Notes under the pieces: generated by a model
Seen by the model: only the letters and a program-made list of their open reading frames with translations
Database searches by the model: none
What the model was told of the DNA's origin: nothing
Source of the DNA: Bacilli bacterium
GTDB taxonomy: Bacteria > Bacillota_I > Bacilli_A > RF39 > UBA660
NCBI GenBank assembly: GCA_016293205.1
Contig: JAEDES010000003.1
Location: forward strand, 1-64,000
Length of the DNA: 64,000 bases
Direction: 5' to 3'
Shown: positions 43,105 to 51,797 of the stretch, piece by piece
Layout: every line of letters starts with the position of its first letter
Position numbering within the stretch: position 1 is the stretch's first letter
Translations under genes and position numbers: made by a program

Positions 43105-44606
43105 TATTTTTGAATTAAACTATTTCCTGTCATTTCTTCTGGAATATCTAAGTTCATTAATTCTAGAATTGTTGGAGCAATATCTCCTAGTTTTCCTGGG
43201 TGTAAATTAATGCCTTCTTTTGTAACAATAAATGGTACTGGATTTGTTGTATGAGCAGTTAAGATATTATTATTTTCATCTAACATTTCTTCGCAGTTAC
43301 CATGGTCTGCTGTTACAATTAATATTCCATTTAATTCTTTTACTTTTTCATAAATTTTACCTAGACATTCATCTACACTTTCAACTGCTTTAATTGCTGC
43401 TTCAAGTACTCCTGTATGCCCTACCATATCTCCATTAGCAAAATTTAATATTACTAAGTCATAGTTTCCTAATTCATTTAATAGTTGTTCGTTTACTTCA
43501 TAGGCACTCATTTCTGGTTTTAAATCATATGTTGCTACTTTTGGAGATGGTATTAATAATTTCTTTTCATTTTTATAATCTACTTCTTTTCCACCATCAA
43601 AGAAGAATGTTACGTGTGCATATTTTTCAGTCTCTGCTATTCTTAGTTGAGACTTATTTTGTTTTTCAATATATTCTCCCAAGATATTTTTTAATACTGG
43701 ATCAGAATAGGCATGCTCTGCTATTACTGATTCTACTACTGGCATCATTGTAACTGTTTTTAAATTATTAAATCTTGTTACTGGCATATCATTAAAGTTT
43801 GGATTTGTTAATGCTGTTAAGATTTCTCTTATACGATCTTTTCTATAATTAAATACAATTAACCCATCATTTTCTTGAATATTTCCTTCTTTTTCAAATA
43901 CTGCTGGAATAAAAAATTCATCATATATTCCATTCTTGTAACTTTCTTCAACGAATTCTTTTGGACTATTTGGATATTCTCCAATACTATTTACAATGGC
44001 ATCATATCCTTTTTGTAATCTATCAAAATTATTATCTCTATCCATTCCATAGTATCTTCCACCAATTGTTGCTATTTTTCCTAAATCAATTTCAGCTAAT
44101 TTATCTTCTACTTGTTTAATATAAGTATAGGCACTTTGTGGTAGAACATCTCTTCCATCTGTGAATAAATGAATATATAATTTTTCAATATTATTTTGTT
44201 TTGCCATGTCAATGATGGCCATTAAATGATCTATATGTGAATGAACTCCACCATCACTGATTAATCCCATTAAATGTAATTTAGAATTATTATTTTTAAC
44301 ATGATTTATTACCTTTAATAATTCCTCATTACGATATATTTCTTTATCTTCAATGCTTTTATTTATTAATTCTAATGGTTGGTATACGATTCTTCCGGCA
44401 CCTATGTTCATGTGACCTACTTCACTATTCCCCATTTGTCCTTTAGGCAGACCAACTTCTTGTCCTGATGCATTTAATTGTGTATGTGGGTAGTTATCCC
44501 ATAACATATTAAATATAGGATTGTTTGCTAGTTTTACTGCGTTCCCATGTTCTTCTTCTCTTAATCCATAGCCATCTAAGATAGCTAATACTGTTGGTTG
44601 TGTCAT
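43104..44606 (-). CDS. gpmI: 2,3-bisphosphoglycerate-independent phosphoglycerate mutase
   Basis: This 500-residue Mn-dependent enzyme interconverts 3- and 2-phosphoglycerate. The phosphatase-domain start LAILDGYGLREEE, the catalytic Ser in GQMGNSEVGHMNIGAGR (about 62), and late metal ligands NFANGDMVGHTG and LIVTADHGNCEEM are all present. Other glycolytic genes lie 2.3 kb further on in the same orientation, separated by spo0A and an ATPase gene. Confidence 0.98.
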   Translation of the reverse strand: MTQPTVLAILDGYGLREEEHGNAVKLANNPIFNMLWDNYPHTQLNASGQEVGLPKGQMGNSEVGHMNIGAGRIVYQPLELINKSIEDKEIYRNEELLKVINHVKNNNSKLHLMGLISDGGVHSHIDHLMAIIDMAKQNNIEKLYIHLFTDGRDVLPQSAYTYIKQVEDKLAEIDLGKIATIGGRYYGMDRDNNFDRLQKGYDAIVNSIGEYPNSPKEFVEESYKNGIYDEFFIPAVFEKEGNIQENDGLIVFNYRKDRIREILTALTNPNFNDMPVTRFNNLKTVTMMPVVESVIAEHAYSDPVLKNILGEYIEKQNKSQLRIAETEKYAHVTFFFDGGKEVDYKNEKKLLIPSPKVATYDLKPEMSAYEVNEQLLNELGNYDLVILNFANGDMVGHTGVLEAAIKAVESVDECLGKIYEKVKELNGILIVTADHGNCEEMLDENNNILTAHTTNPVPFIVTKEGINLHPGKLGDIAPTILELMNLDIPEEMTGNSLIQK

Positions 44607-44614
44607 AAATCCTC

Positions 44615-45892
44615 CTAAATTTTATTTTCATTTAAACAGAATACTGCATATATTGGTATATATCTAACATCTTTTCTTGTTGAGAAGTTATTTTCAGTAA
44701 TTCTATATGCTTGTGGTACTGTAAATTTTTTCATAAATACAGATAATGATTTTGCTTTAGATTGTGTTCTTGTAGCAATTTCTAGTGGAATAATTTGTCC
44801 TTTTCTATTTTGAATTACAAAATTTACTTCTGCTTTTCCGTCAGATTGATAATAGTATAAAGAATATCCTGCTTCTACTAATGTTTTTGCAATATGATTT
44901 TCATATAGAGTTTCTCTTATTCTTTCATCTGTTGCTATTTGTTTATAGTTTAGATGGGACATTGTTACTAATAATCCATCATCTGGTATATATAATTTAA
45001 AACTATCTTTTTCACGACAACTACTTAGTGGTGATTTTACTGCTTTAATTTTAAAACTTCTATATACAATTTGATTATTAATTAAGAAATTAATACTGCT
45101 TTCATATTCTTTTGCTCTTTTTCCAGTTCCCATTGTTCCGTATTGGAATTTTTTATTTTCTTTTTGTAATTGTTCTGGAATTGAATCAAATACTTCTATA
45201 CCTCTTGGTATATCTATTAATACTTTATTTAACGCTACTTCTTTTTTATAAACATCTACTATTTTTTGTTTAATTGAATCTATTTCATATTCACTTTTTC
45301 CTGCAATTGATGCTGCTACAACTTCTGGTAGTCCTCCAGATATTAAATATTCTTGGAATAATTCCATTGCAACTTTGTGGAAAGGACAAGTCTTATGCTT
45401 TTCAAATGATTCTTTTATAAGTTCTGCAAGATTTTTTTCATTATGCGCCCATAAGAATTCTTCAAAGTCCATTTCTGACATACCTTTAAATTGTAATTCT
45501 TCTCCTTTAAACTCATTTAAACGTTCTCTATTTGAAGTTATACCAATGATATGATACTTACTTTTTGAACTTCCAAATAGTTTCATACCTCTTACAACTT
45601 CAATTGATAATAAATTATCTAAGATGATCAATGTATCTTCTGGTAGGATAGTTTCCCCTGATATTAAGGAAAGATTTAAGATTAACTTCTCTGGTGATTT
45701 TTCTTTTTTAAATAATTCTTCTAATACTTTGTTATTTTCAGTATTGAAGTAAATTACGTTTTTATATTCATTTTTTCCAAACTCTAAGACAGAGTATGTC
45801 TTACCAACTTGTTTTGGACCATATAGTATTAGTGGTTTTCTTATAATATCTTTTTGCCACTTTCTAAAAAAAGCTTCTATTTTTCGTTCCAT
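44615..45892 (-). CDS. AAA_14/DUF4143 family ATPase
   Basis: This 425-residue protein is of the widespread AAA-plus-DUF4143 type. Walker A is GPKQVGKT (25-32), Walker B LIILDNL, then a DUF4143 half with a restriction-nuclease-like core near the end (YYYQSDGKAEVNFVIQNRKGQIIPLEIAT). Such proteins are common and mostly uncharacterised. It lies eight bases before gpmI, so it is probably co-transcribed. Function unknown; a DNA-related or regulatory role is speculation. Confidence 0.88.
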   Translation of the reverse strand: MERKIEAFFRKWQKDIIRKPLILYGPKQVGKTYSVLEFGKNEYKNVIYFNTENNKVLEELFKKEKSPEKLILNLSLISGETILPEDTLIILDNLLSIEVVRGMKLFGSSKSKYHIIGITSNRERLNEFKGEELQFKGMSEMDFEEFLWAHNEKNLAELIKESFEKHKTCPFHKVAMELFQEYLISGGLPEVVAASIAGKSEYEIDSIKQKIVDVYKKEVALNKVLIDIPRGIEVFDSIPEQLQKENKKFQYGTMGTGKRAKEYESSINFLINNQIVYRSFKIKAVKSPLSSCREKDSFKLYIPDDGLLVTMSHLNYKQIATDERIRETLYENHIAKTLVEAGYSLYYYQSDGKAEVNFVIQNRKGQIIPLEIATRTQSKAKSLSVFMKKFTVPQAYRITENNFSTRKDVRYIPIYAVFCLNENKI

Positions 45893-45998
45893 TTACTGTA
45901 TCCTCCTAACATATTTCATAAATTTAGTATACTTATTAATTGTCATAAAGTCAATAAATGTATTTGCGAAAGCAAAAAAAATAACTTAAAATAAAAAA

Positions 45999-46022
45999 AA
46001 CAACTATATTTTAGAGTTGTTT
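45999..46022 (-). terminator. Terminator of spo0A
   Basis: AACAACT (45999-46005) and AGTTGTT (46015-46021) pair; a run of eight T follows on the minus strand. Confidence 0.8.
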
Positions 46023-46037
46023 TCTTATTAAAACCTA

Positions 46038-46814
46038 TTATCTAGTCAAAAGTGGTTTATTATATTCTAATCTTAATTTGTCAGCTATTGTAATTATAAA
46101 TTCCGAATTAGTCGGTTTCGCTTTATCAATATCTACACTATGTCCAAAAATATCTTCCATTAATTGCCAATTACCTCTATTCCAACTTACTTCTATAGCA
46201 TGCCTTATAGCTCGTTCTACTCTAGAGACGGTGGTTTTGAAACATTTTGCAATTTCTGGATAAAGTTCTTTAGTAATTCCTCCTATTATTTCAGGATTTT
46301 TATAAACAAGTGTAATTCCTTCTCTTATATATTGATACCCTTTAATATGAGACGGGACACCTAACTCATGAAGTGTTTTAGTAATACAAATTTGAAGATT
46401 GTTATGAAAAACATCTAAAGTATGACTCCCATATTTAACACCAATCATTACCTCTTTAATTCTTTTTTCGAGATCTTCTAGTCGATAAGGTTTTAATAAG
46501 AAGTAATTAACTCTATATTCTGATACTCTTCTTATAACATCTTGAGTATTATAAGAAGTTACTACTATAACTTTTTTGTCAATATTCTTCTCTTCAAGAT
46601 ATTCTAGGATACACAGTCCATCCTTAGTAGGTAAAATCAAATCCATTATTATCATGTCATATTCATCTTGTTTTGATTCAATTAGTCTAATTGCTTCTTC
46701 TCCATCATTTGCAGAAAGTGACACTGTTATCTCAGCATTATCTTTAAAGTATTCTTTGATTGTATCTACTAAGCATTTATTGTCATCTACTACGAATAGT
46801 CTTGTTTTGTTCAT
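46038..46814 (-). CDS. spo0A: Sporulation master regulator Spo0A
   Basis: This 258-residue response regulator has a receiver domain with phospho-acceptor Asp58 (MIIMDLILP), acidic pocket DD at 10-11 and Lys108 (LLKPY). Its Spo0A-specific DNA-binding domain is nearly textbook: [33 protein letters not shown] and KPTNSEFI. Spo0A is the committed switch into endospore formation in Bacilli and Clostridia, so the lineage is a spore-former or recently was. The ribosome site is weak (TTGAGAGCACC), as is common for switch genes. No kinase or phosphorelay gene is nearby. Confidence 0.96.
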   Translation of the reverse strand: MNKTRLFVVDDNKCLVDTIKEYFKDNAEITVSLSANDGEEAIRLIESKQDEYDMIIMDLILPTKDGLCILEYLEEKNIDKKVIVVTSYNTQDVIRRVSEYRVNYFLLKPYRLEDLEKRIKEVMIGVKYGSHTLDVFHNNLQICITKTLHELGVPSHIKGYQYIREGITLVYKNPEIIGGITKELYPEIAKCFKTTVSRVERAIRHAIEVSWNRGNWQLMEDIFGHSVDIDKAKPTNSEFIITIADKLRLEYNKPLLTR

Positions 46815-46884
46815 GGTGCTCTCAATTTTATATTACGCGTATTCTAATTATATAATATTTTGTCATAAATTGGTAGAAAAAAAA

Positions 46885-46910
46885 AAGACAACTTTTGTCG
46901 AAATTGCCTT
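46885..46910 (-). terminator. Possible terminator after tpiA
   Basis: An imperfect stem (AAGACAACTTT with AAATTGCCTT) is followed by at least ten T on the minus strand. The stem has mismatches. Confidence 0.5.
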
Positions 46911-47606
46911 TTATAGTTTTTCTATAAACTCTTTTAAAGTATTTGGTTTTAAACTTAATCCACCTAGTAAATATCCGTCTATAGTTGGACATTTCTTTAG
47001 TTCCTCAATATTTTTTTCATTAGCGCTTCCACCATATAAGATTTTACTTTCTGGTAGTAATGATTTTATTAGTTGAAGAACTTCTTCTATTTCATCATTT
47101 GTTGGGATTAATCCTGTACCGATTGACCAAATAGGTTCGTATGCAACTATAAGAGTTGCTTTTTCTTCATTAGTTAATCCTTCTGTATCTTTTGTTATTT
47201 CATTAGTAATAACATCAACTACTTTATTTTGTTCTCTTTCTTCTCTAGTTTCTCCACAGCATAGGATTGGAGTGATTCCTGCTTGAAATAATTTTTTTAA
47301 CTTTTGATTTATTTCTTCATCAGTTTCTCCAAGTTCTTGTCTTCTTTCAGAGTGACCTACAATACAATATTTAACATTATATGACGCTAAATCTGTTGCA
47401 GATACTTCTCCAGTATGGGCTCCTTTGTCGTTTTTACTTACATTTTGTGCTCCAAGAGAACAATTTTTTAAACTAAAGTTAGCAATGTTTAAATGTGTTG
47501 GACACATTATCATTGGATGTTCTGTTGATAATTTTGAAAATTCTTCTTGATATGAATCAAATTCTTCTTTATTTAAATTTGATTTATTATTTAATGCTAT
47601 AATCAT
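46911..47606 (-). CDS. tpiA: Triosephosphate isomerase, short and divergent at the N-terminus
   Basis: This 231-residue enzyme interconverts dihydroxyacetone phosphate and glyceraldehyde-3-phosphate. Catalytic His85 (CIVGHSERR), Glu157 (AYEPIWSIGTG) and the phosphate loop (YGGSANEKN) are intact. The N-terminal GNWKMN is reduced to LNNKSN, which still keeps Asn6 and catalytic Lys8. At 231 residues it is about 20 shorter than typical. Downstream of the glycosyltransferase by three bases, so part of the gapA cluster. Confidence 0.95.
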   Translation of the reverse strand: MIIALNNKSNLNKEEFDSYQEEFSKLSTEHPMIMCPTHLNIANFSLKNCSLGAQNVSKNDKGAHTGEVSATDLASYNVKYCIVGHSERRQELGETDEEINQKLKKLFQAGITPILCCGETREEREQNKVVDVITNEITKDTEGLTNEEKATLIVAYEPIWSIGTGLIPTNDEIEEVLQLIKSLLPESKILYGGSANEKNIEELKKCPTIDGYLLGGLSLKPNTLKEFIEKL

Positions 47607-47609
47607 TTT

Positions 47610-48833
47610 TTACTCTCCTTTAAAGAAATTAGCTATTTTAGTAAATAATCCTGTTTTTTCTTTCTTTTCTTTTAATGCTCTTTGATATACTTCAAGTACA
47701 CTTAAGGCATAACTACGTGAACTACAGTGTTCTGCTTGAACTCTAGCTTGCTTACTGTACGTATCAATCATCTTCTTATTTTCATAGAACTCTGTTACTT
47801 GATTTACATATTCCTCTTGATTTTTGAATACTCTACCATTTAATTCATCTGTTACTGTTCCTCTAAATGATTCATCATCAATACATAAAGGAGGTATTCC
47901 TGCTGCCATTGCTTCTATTACAGTTAATCCTTGTGTTTCTGTAGTAGATGCAGTTGCAAAAACGTTTGATGCATGATAGTAGATTGGAATTTCTTGCCAG
48001 GCTGCTTTACCATTAAAAATAACATTTTCTTTTAATCCTAAGTTTTCAGCTAATTGTTCATATTTTTGTTTATCTGGTCCATCTCCAACTATTAGTAATT
48101 TAATATGATCATCATATTCTACTAATTTCTTTTGAGCTTCTATTAAAAATTCTACATTCTTTTCTTGTGCTAGACGACCTACAAATAAAATTACAAATTC
48201 ATTCTTCTTGAATCCTAATTTTTTCTTTAGCATTTCTACTTCTTTTTTATTTATATTTTCTTCAAAGAAACGATCAACTTCTATTCCTGTTGGAATAATA
48301 TGAATATTCTTTGTGAAGTTATATTTTTCTTTAAATAAACTATATATTTTATTAGTTGGTACGATTAATTCGTTTGCTGTTTTATCACAATAGAATTTTG
48401 TTAAATACTCAACTATTTTTTTACTTGATTTTTCAAAATATCCATGAGTTATATAATGAGTGTAATCTTCATATAAAGTATGATATGTATGTACTAGAGG
48501 AATATTAAATTGTTTTGCAAATAGTCTTGCTAAAATACCTACTCCAAACTCAGTATGAGAATGAATTACATCTAAGTTCCATTTTTTCATTTTATTAATT
48601 AACGTTACTGGATAAATGCTACTTAGTCTGTAATCATATATACCAATTGGAATACCTGCTACTTTTAATATTCTTTCTTTTTCATCATATTCATGTTTTA
48701 AGGCATTATTGCTTACTGTTACAACATATACTGTATGTCCTTGTTGTTCTAATGCTCTTTTTAACATTGCTACACTTGTTGATACTCCATTTATGAATGG
48801 AGGGTATGTATCTGTGAATAATCCGATACGCAT
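47610..48833 (-). CDS. GT4 glycosyltransferase, probable diacylglycerol glucosyltransferase
   Basis: This 407-residue GT-B enzyme starts MRIGLFTDTYPPFINGVSTSV and has the nucleotide-sugar motif ATASTTETQGLTVIEAMAAGIPPL (E-x7-E, about 285-310). The HTYHTLYEDYTHYI region is typical of the diacylglycerol alpha-glucosyltransferases that make glycolipid anchors. The C-terminus is basic (KEKKEKTGLFTKIANFFKGE), fitting peripheral membrane binding. It lies inside the glycolytic cluster between tpiA and the GNAT gene, linking sugar flux to membrane lipid synthesis. The exact acceptor is inferred. Confidence 0.85.
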   Translation of the reverse strand: MRIGLFTDTYPPFINGVSTSVAMLKRALEQQGHTVYVVTVSNNALKHEYDEKERILKVAGIPIGIYDYRLSSIYPVTLINKMKKWNLDVIHSHTEFGVGILARLFAKQFNIPLVHTYHTLYEDYTHYITHGYFEKSSKKIVEYLTKFYCDKTANELIVPTNKIYSLFKEKYNFTKNIHIIPTGIEVDRFFEENINKKEVEMLKKKLGFKKNEFVILFVGRLAQEKNVEFLIEAQKKLVEYDDHIKLLIVGDGPDKQKYEQLAENLGLKENVIFNGKAAWQEIPIYYHASNVFATASTTETQGLTVIEAMAAGIPPLCIDDESFRGTVTDELNGRVFKNQEEYVNQVTEFYENKKMIDTYSKQARVQAEHCSSRSYALSVLEVYQRALKEKKEKTGLFTKIANFFKGE

Positions 48834-48865
48834 ATTTTCACCTTCCTATAAAAAAAGACAAGAGT

Positions 48866-49363
48866 CTAGTGTAGATGAGTAAAGTTACTACTAACTGCTT
48901 GACTTTCTTTTTCTTTTAAATATGTTATATAGCCATCTTCTTCTCCAAGATTTTCAAATGATTGTTCCATGCTATCTATTAGTGGTCTTTCTGTTGATTT
49001 AATTGATACAAATACTTCTTCCATACCTAGTATATTTAGAGCGTAGTCTGCTGCTAAATTGATAATAGGTCTTTTTTTCTTTTGAGATAATGGCGCAAAA
49101 TAGATATTACAGGTTTTTATATCTTTAGATACATGAATTATACAAGCATCTGTTATACTCTTTTGACCTGTATATAGAGTTAAAGATATTTCATTATCTT
49201 TAGCTAGATGTTCCTTGTATTCTTCTTCTGTTTTTTGTCCTCTTGTAGTTAAAAGGGCAGTTGTTGCATATGTTGGTAAATTATTATCTCTTTCGAAATT
49301 GTCTAGTAATTCCATATGTTCGTTGTTATATGGACTTACTACTGTTAATTTATTTGTATTCAA
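48866..49363 (-). CDS. GNAT-like protein, unknown substrate
   Basis: This 165-residue protein's C-terminal half resembles an acetyltransferase fold: KDIKTCNIYFAPLSQKK, then NLAADYALNILGMEEVFVSIKSTERPLIDSME and the final FENLGEEDGYITYLKE. The acetyl-CoA loop is not clear (QKKKRP), so activity is uncertain. Start TTG 49363 is preferred because AGGTGG, which includes the alternative GTG 49372, is a good ribosome site five bases upstream. It begins ten bases after the pgk stop. Confidence 0.6.
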   Translation of the reverse strand: MNTNKLTVVSPYNNEHMELLDNFERDNNLPTYATTALLTTRGQKTEEEYKEHLAKDNEISLTLYTGQKSITDACIIHVSKDIKTCNIYFAPLSQKKKRPIINLAADYALNILGMEEVFVSIKSTERPLIDSMEQSFENLGEEDGYITYLKEKESQAVSSNFTHLH

Positions 49364-49372
49364 TCGTTCCAC

Positions 49373-50551
49373 CTACTTTATTGCTTCAATTCCTGGTAAT
49401 GTTTTTCCTTCTAGATATTCTAGAGTAGCCCCTCCTCCTGTTGAAGCATGATATACTTTTTCTTTTAGATTTGCTGCAGCTGCTGCGGCAACGATGTCTC
49501 CACCACCTAAAATTGTTTTTATATCATTATCTACTAAGAATTGTAATAATTCATCAGTATGTTTTTTATATTTTTCAAATTCATAAACACCTAATGGTCC
49601 ATTCCAAAGTACTGTTTTTGCATTTTTTAAATGATTTGCAAAAGCTTCTTTTGTTTCTGGTCCAATGTCTAATCCCATTTCATTGTATTCAATTTCATTA
49701 ATTAAACGAACTTTATATTCTTCATCATTAGAATATTCTGTTGTTACTGCTACGTCTACAGGTAAAACTATTTTGTCCCCATATTCTTTTAATATTCTTT
49801 TACAGAATTCTAAGTTTTCTTCATCTAATAGAGATGTTCCAATTTCATAATTTTCTGCTTTTAAGAATGTGAAAGCCATTCCTCCACCAATTAAAATCTT
49901 ATCAGCTTTTGTTACTAAGTTTTCAATTACACCAATCTTATCAGATACTTTTGCTCCTCCTAGAACAACCATAAATGGTTTTTCTGGATTATCTAAAGTA
50001 CTTAGTGCAGTTAATTCTTTTTCTATTAAGAATCCAAATGCAGAATTTCCTGGTAAATTTGTAGCAATACCTACATTTGATGCATGAGCTCTATGGATTG
50101 TTCCAAAAGCATCATTGATAAATACATCTCCTAATGATGCCCAATATTTACCTAATTCTTCATCATTCTTGCTTTCTTTTTTTCCGTCTAAATCTTCGTA
50201 ACGTGTATTTTGGATTAATACAACGTCACCATCTTTCATGTTATTGATTGCTTCTTCTAGTTTTTCTCCTCTTGTTTCATCAATAAATGTTACTGGTCTT
50301 TCTAATAATTCTTCTAATCTTTTTGCTACTGGAGCTAGATTATTCTTTTCTAAGTCCGCTTCTTCTTTTACTCTTCCTAAGTGTGAAAGTAAAATTACTT
50401 TAGCATTTTTTTCTAAACAGTAGTTAATTGTTTGTAAACTACTTACGATTCTTGTATCGTCTCCAATTTTTCCATCTTTTAGTGGAACATTGAAGTCACA
50501 ACGAATAAGTACTTTCTTATTATCAATATTTAAGTCCTTGATTGTTTTCAT
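49373..50551 (-). CDS. pgk: Phosphoglycerate kinase
   Basis: This is a 392-residue two-domain kinase. KVLIRCDFNVPLKDGKIGDDTRIVSSL opens the substrate domain; VVLGGAKVSDKIGVI and WNGPLGVYEF follow, and the ATP loop GGGDIVAAAAA sits near 350, with ASTGGGATLEYLEG at the end. Follows gapA after 87 bases that hold a terminator-like hairpin. Confidence 0.98.
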   Translation of the reverse strand: MKTIKDLNIDNKKVLIRCDFNVPLKDGKIGDDTRIVSSLQTINYCLEKNAKVILLSHLGRVKEEADLEKNNLAPVAKRLEELLERPVTFIDETRGEKLEEAINNMKDGDVVLIQNTRYEDLDGKKESKNDEELGKYWASLGDVFINDAFGTIHRAHASNVGIATNLPGNSAFGFLIEKELTALSTLDNPEKPFMVVLGGAKVSDKIGVIENLVTKADKILIGGGMAFTFLKAENYEIGTSLLDEENLEFCKRILKEYGDKIVLPVDVAVTTEYSNDEEYKVRLINEIEYNEMGLDIGPETKEAFANHLKNAKTVLWNGPLGVYEFEKYKKHTDELLQFLVDNDIKTILGGGDIVAAAAAANLKEKVYHASTGGGATLEYLEGKTLPGIEAIK

Positions 50552-50602
50552 AGGTCATATTCTCCTTGTCTTAATTTAAGTATATCATTTTTGATAAATA
50601 AA

Positions 50603-50624
50603 AAAAAGGAATTGCTTCCTTTTT
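50603..50624 (-). terminator. Hairpin between gapA and pgk
   Basis: AAAAAGGAA-TTGC-TTCCTTTTT, a perfect 9-bp stem with a T run on the minus strand. It can act as an attenuating terminator that lowers pgk relative to gapA. Confidence 0.75.
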
Positions 50625-50638
50625 AACTTATTTTTACA

Positions 50639-51643
50639 CTATTTTTCCATTAAGTATTTAGCTGTTCTTACCATTTGAGCAGTATAACTCATTTCATTGT
50701 CATACCAAGATACAACTTTAACTAATTGTTTTCCGTTTACTTCTAAAACATTAGTACTTAATCCATCTACTAATGAACCGCATCTACGTCCGATTACGTC
50801 GCTTGAAACGATTGGATCTTCTGTGTATTCAAGTGTTTCATTTGTAGCAGCTTTTAATGCAGCATTAATTTCTTCTGCAGTAGTGTTTGTTTTTAATTCA
50901 AGTGTTAAGTCAACAACTGATCCTGTTGGTACAGGTACACGCATTGCAGTTCCATCTAATTTTCCTGCTAAATTTGGACAAACTAATCCAATTGCAGAAG
51001 CTGCACCAGTTGATGCTGGAACGATATTTGCAGCACAAGCTCTACCACGACGTGCTTTGATACCTTTTTTATGAGCGATATCAAGTGATGCTTGGTCGTT
51101 TGTATAAGCATGAACTGTTGTCATATATCCTTTTTCAATTCCAAATTTTTTATCTAAAACGTCAACAACTGGAGCTAAACAGTTAGTAGTACAAGAAGCT
51201 GCACTAATAATTTTTTCATCTCCTGTTAATGTTTCATGGTTTACGTTGTAAACGATAGTTTTAATATCACCTTTTGCTGGTGCAGAGATAATTACTTTTT
51301 TAGCTCCTGCATTAATGTGTGCCATAGCTTTTTCTTCAGATGTGAATAATCCTGTACATTCAAATACAACATCTACATCTAATTCTTTCCAAGGTAACAT
51401 TGCTGGGTCTTTTTCAGCATATACTTTTACGCGTCTATTACCGATAATAATTTCATCTTCATCGTTAGAAATTTCATCAATACGATAATTTCTATGATTA
51501 GTATCATATTTTAATAAATATGCTAATTGTTCTGCATCTGTTAAGTCATTAATAGCAACTACTTCAAATTCTTCATTTTCTTCCATTAAACGGAAACATA
51601 ATCTTCCGATTCTTCCGAATCCATTGATTGCAACTTTGATCAT
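50639..51643 (-). CDS. gapA: Glyceraldehyde-3-phosphate dehydrogenase
   Basis: This is a 334-residue NAD-linked enzyme. NAD-binding INGFGRIGRL (about 5-14), catalytic Cys in SAASCTTNCLAP (about 152), HAYTNDQ with the general-base His, and SWYDNEMSY near the end are present. Glu-rich EENEEFEVVAINDLTD keeps the NAD-type loop. Its promoter carries a 10-bp palindrome directly upstream. First gene of the glycolytic cluster. Confidence 0.98.
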   Translation of the reverse strand: MIKVAINGFGRIGRLCFRLMEENEEFEVVAINDLTDAEQLAYLLKYDTNHRNYRIDEISNDEDEIIIGNRRVKVYAEKDPAMLPWKELDVDVVFECTGLFTSEEKAMAHINAGAKKVIISAPAKGDIKTIVYNVNHETLTGDEKIISAASCTTNCLAPVVDVLDKKFGIEKGYMTTVHAYTNDQASLDIAHKKGIKARRGRACAANIVPASTGAASAIGLVCPNLAGKLDGTAMRVPVPTGSVVDLTLELKTNTTAEEINAALKAATNETLEYTEDPIVSSDVIGRRCGSLVDGLSTNVLEVNGKQLVKVVSWYDNEMSYTAQMVRTAKYLMEK

Positions 51644-51670
51644 TTATAAATCCTCTCCTTTTATACTTTC

Positions 51671-51738
51671 ATTATAAATAGTTATTTTTTTGGTTTCAAT
51701 ATATTCGACTTATTTTTACACTTTTCGATGTAAAAATA
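51671..51738 (-). promoter_or_regulatory. gapA promoter with an upstream palindrome
   Basis: On the minus strand TTGAAA (51694-51699), 17 bases and TATAAT (51671-51676) make a near-consensus promoter 28 bases before gapA. Upstream of the -35, TATTTTTACA-8-TGTAAAAATA (51711-51738) is a perfect 10-bp inverted repeat, a likely site for a sugar- or redox-responsive regulator. It does not match the Rex or CggR operators I know. Confidence 0.7.
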
Positions 51739-51769
51739 TTTTATCCACAAGTTGTCTTTATATAAATAA

Positions 51770-51795
51770 AAATATCCACAGTTATTGTGGATATT
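51770..51795 (-). terminator. Terminator of the TGS/uridine-kinase-like gene
   Basis: ATATCCACA (51772-51780) pairs with TGTGGATAT (51786-51794), followed by a T-rich run on the minus strand. Confidence 0.8.
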
Positions 51796-51797
51796 TA

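Noticed and set aside
48847..48875. Possible terminator between the glycosyltransferase and GNAT genes
   Set aside because: The stem (AGAC/GTCT) is only four pairs, too weak despite the T run.
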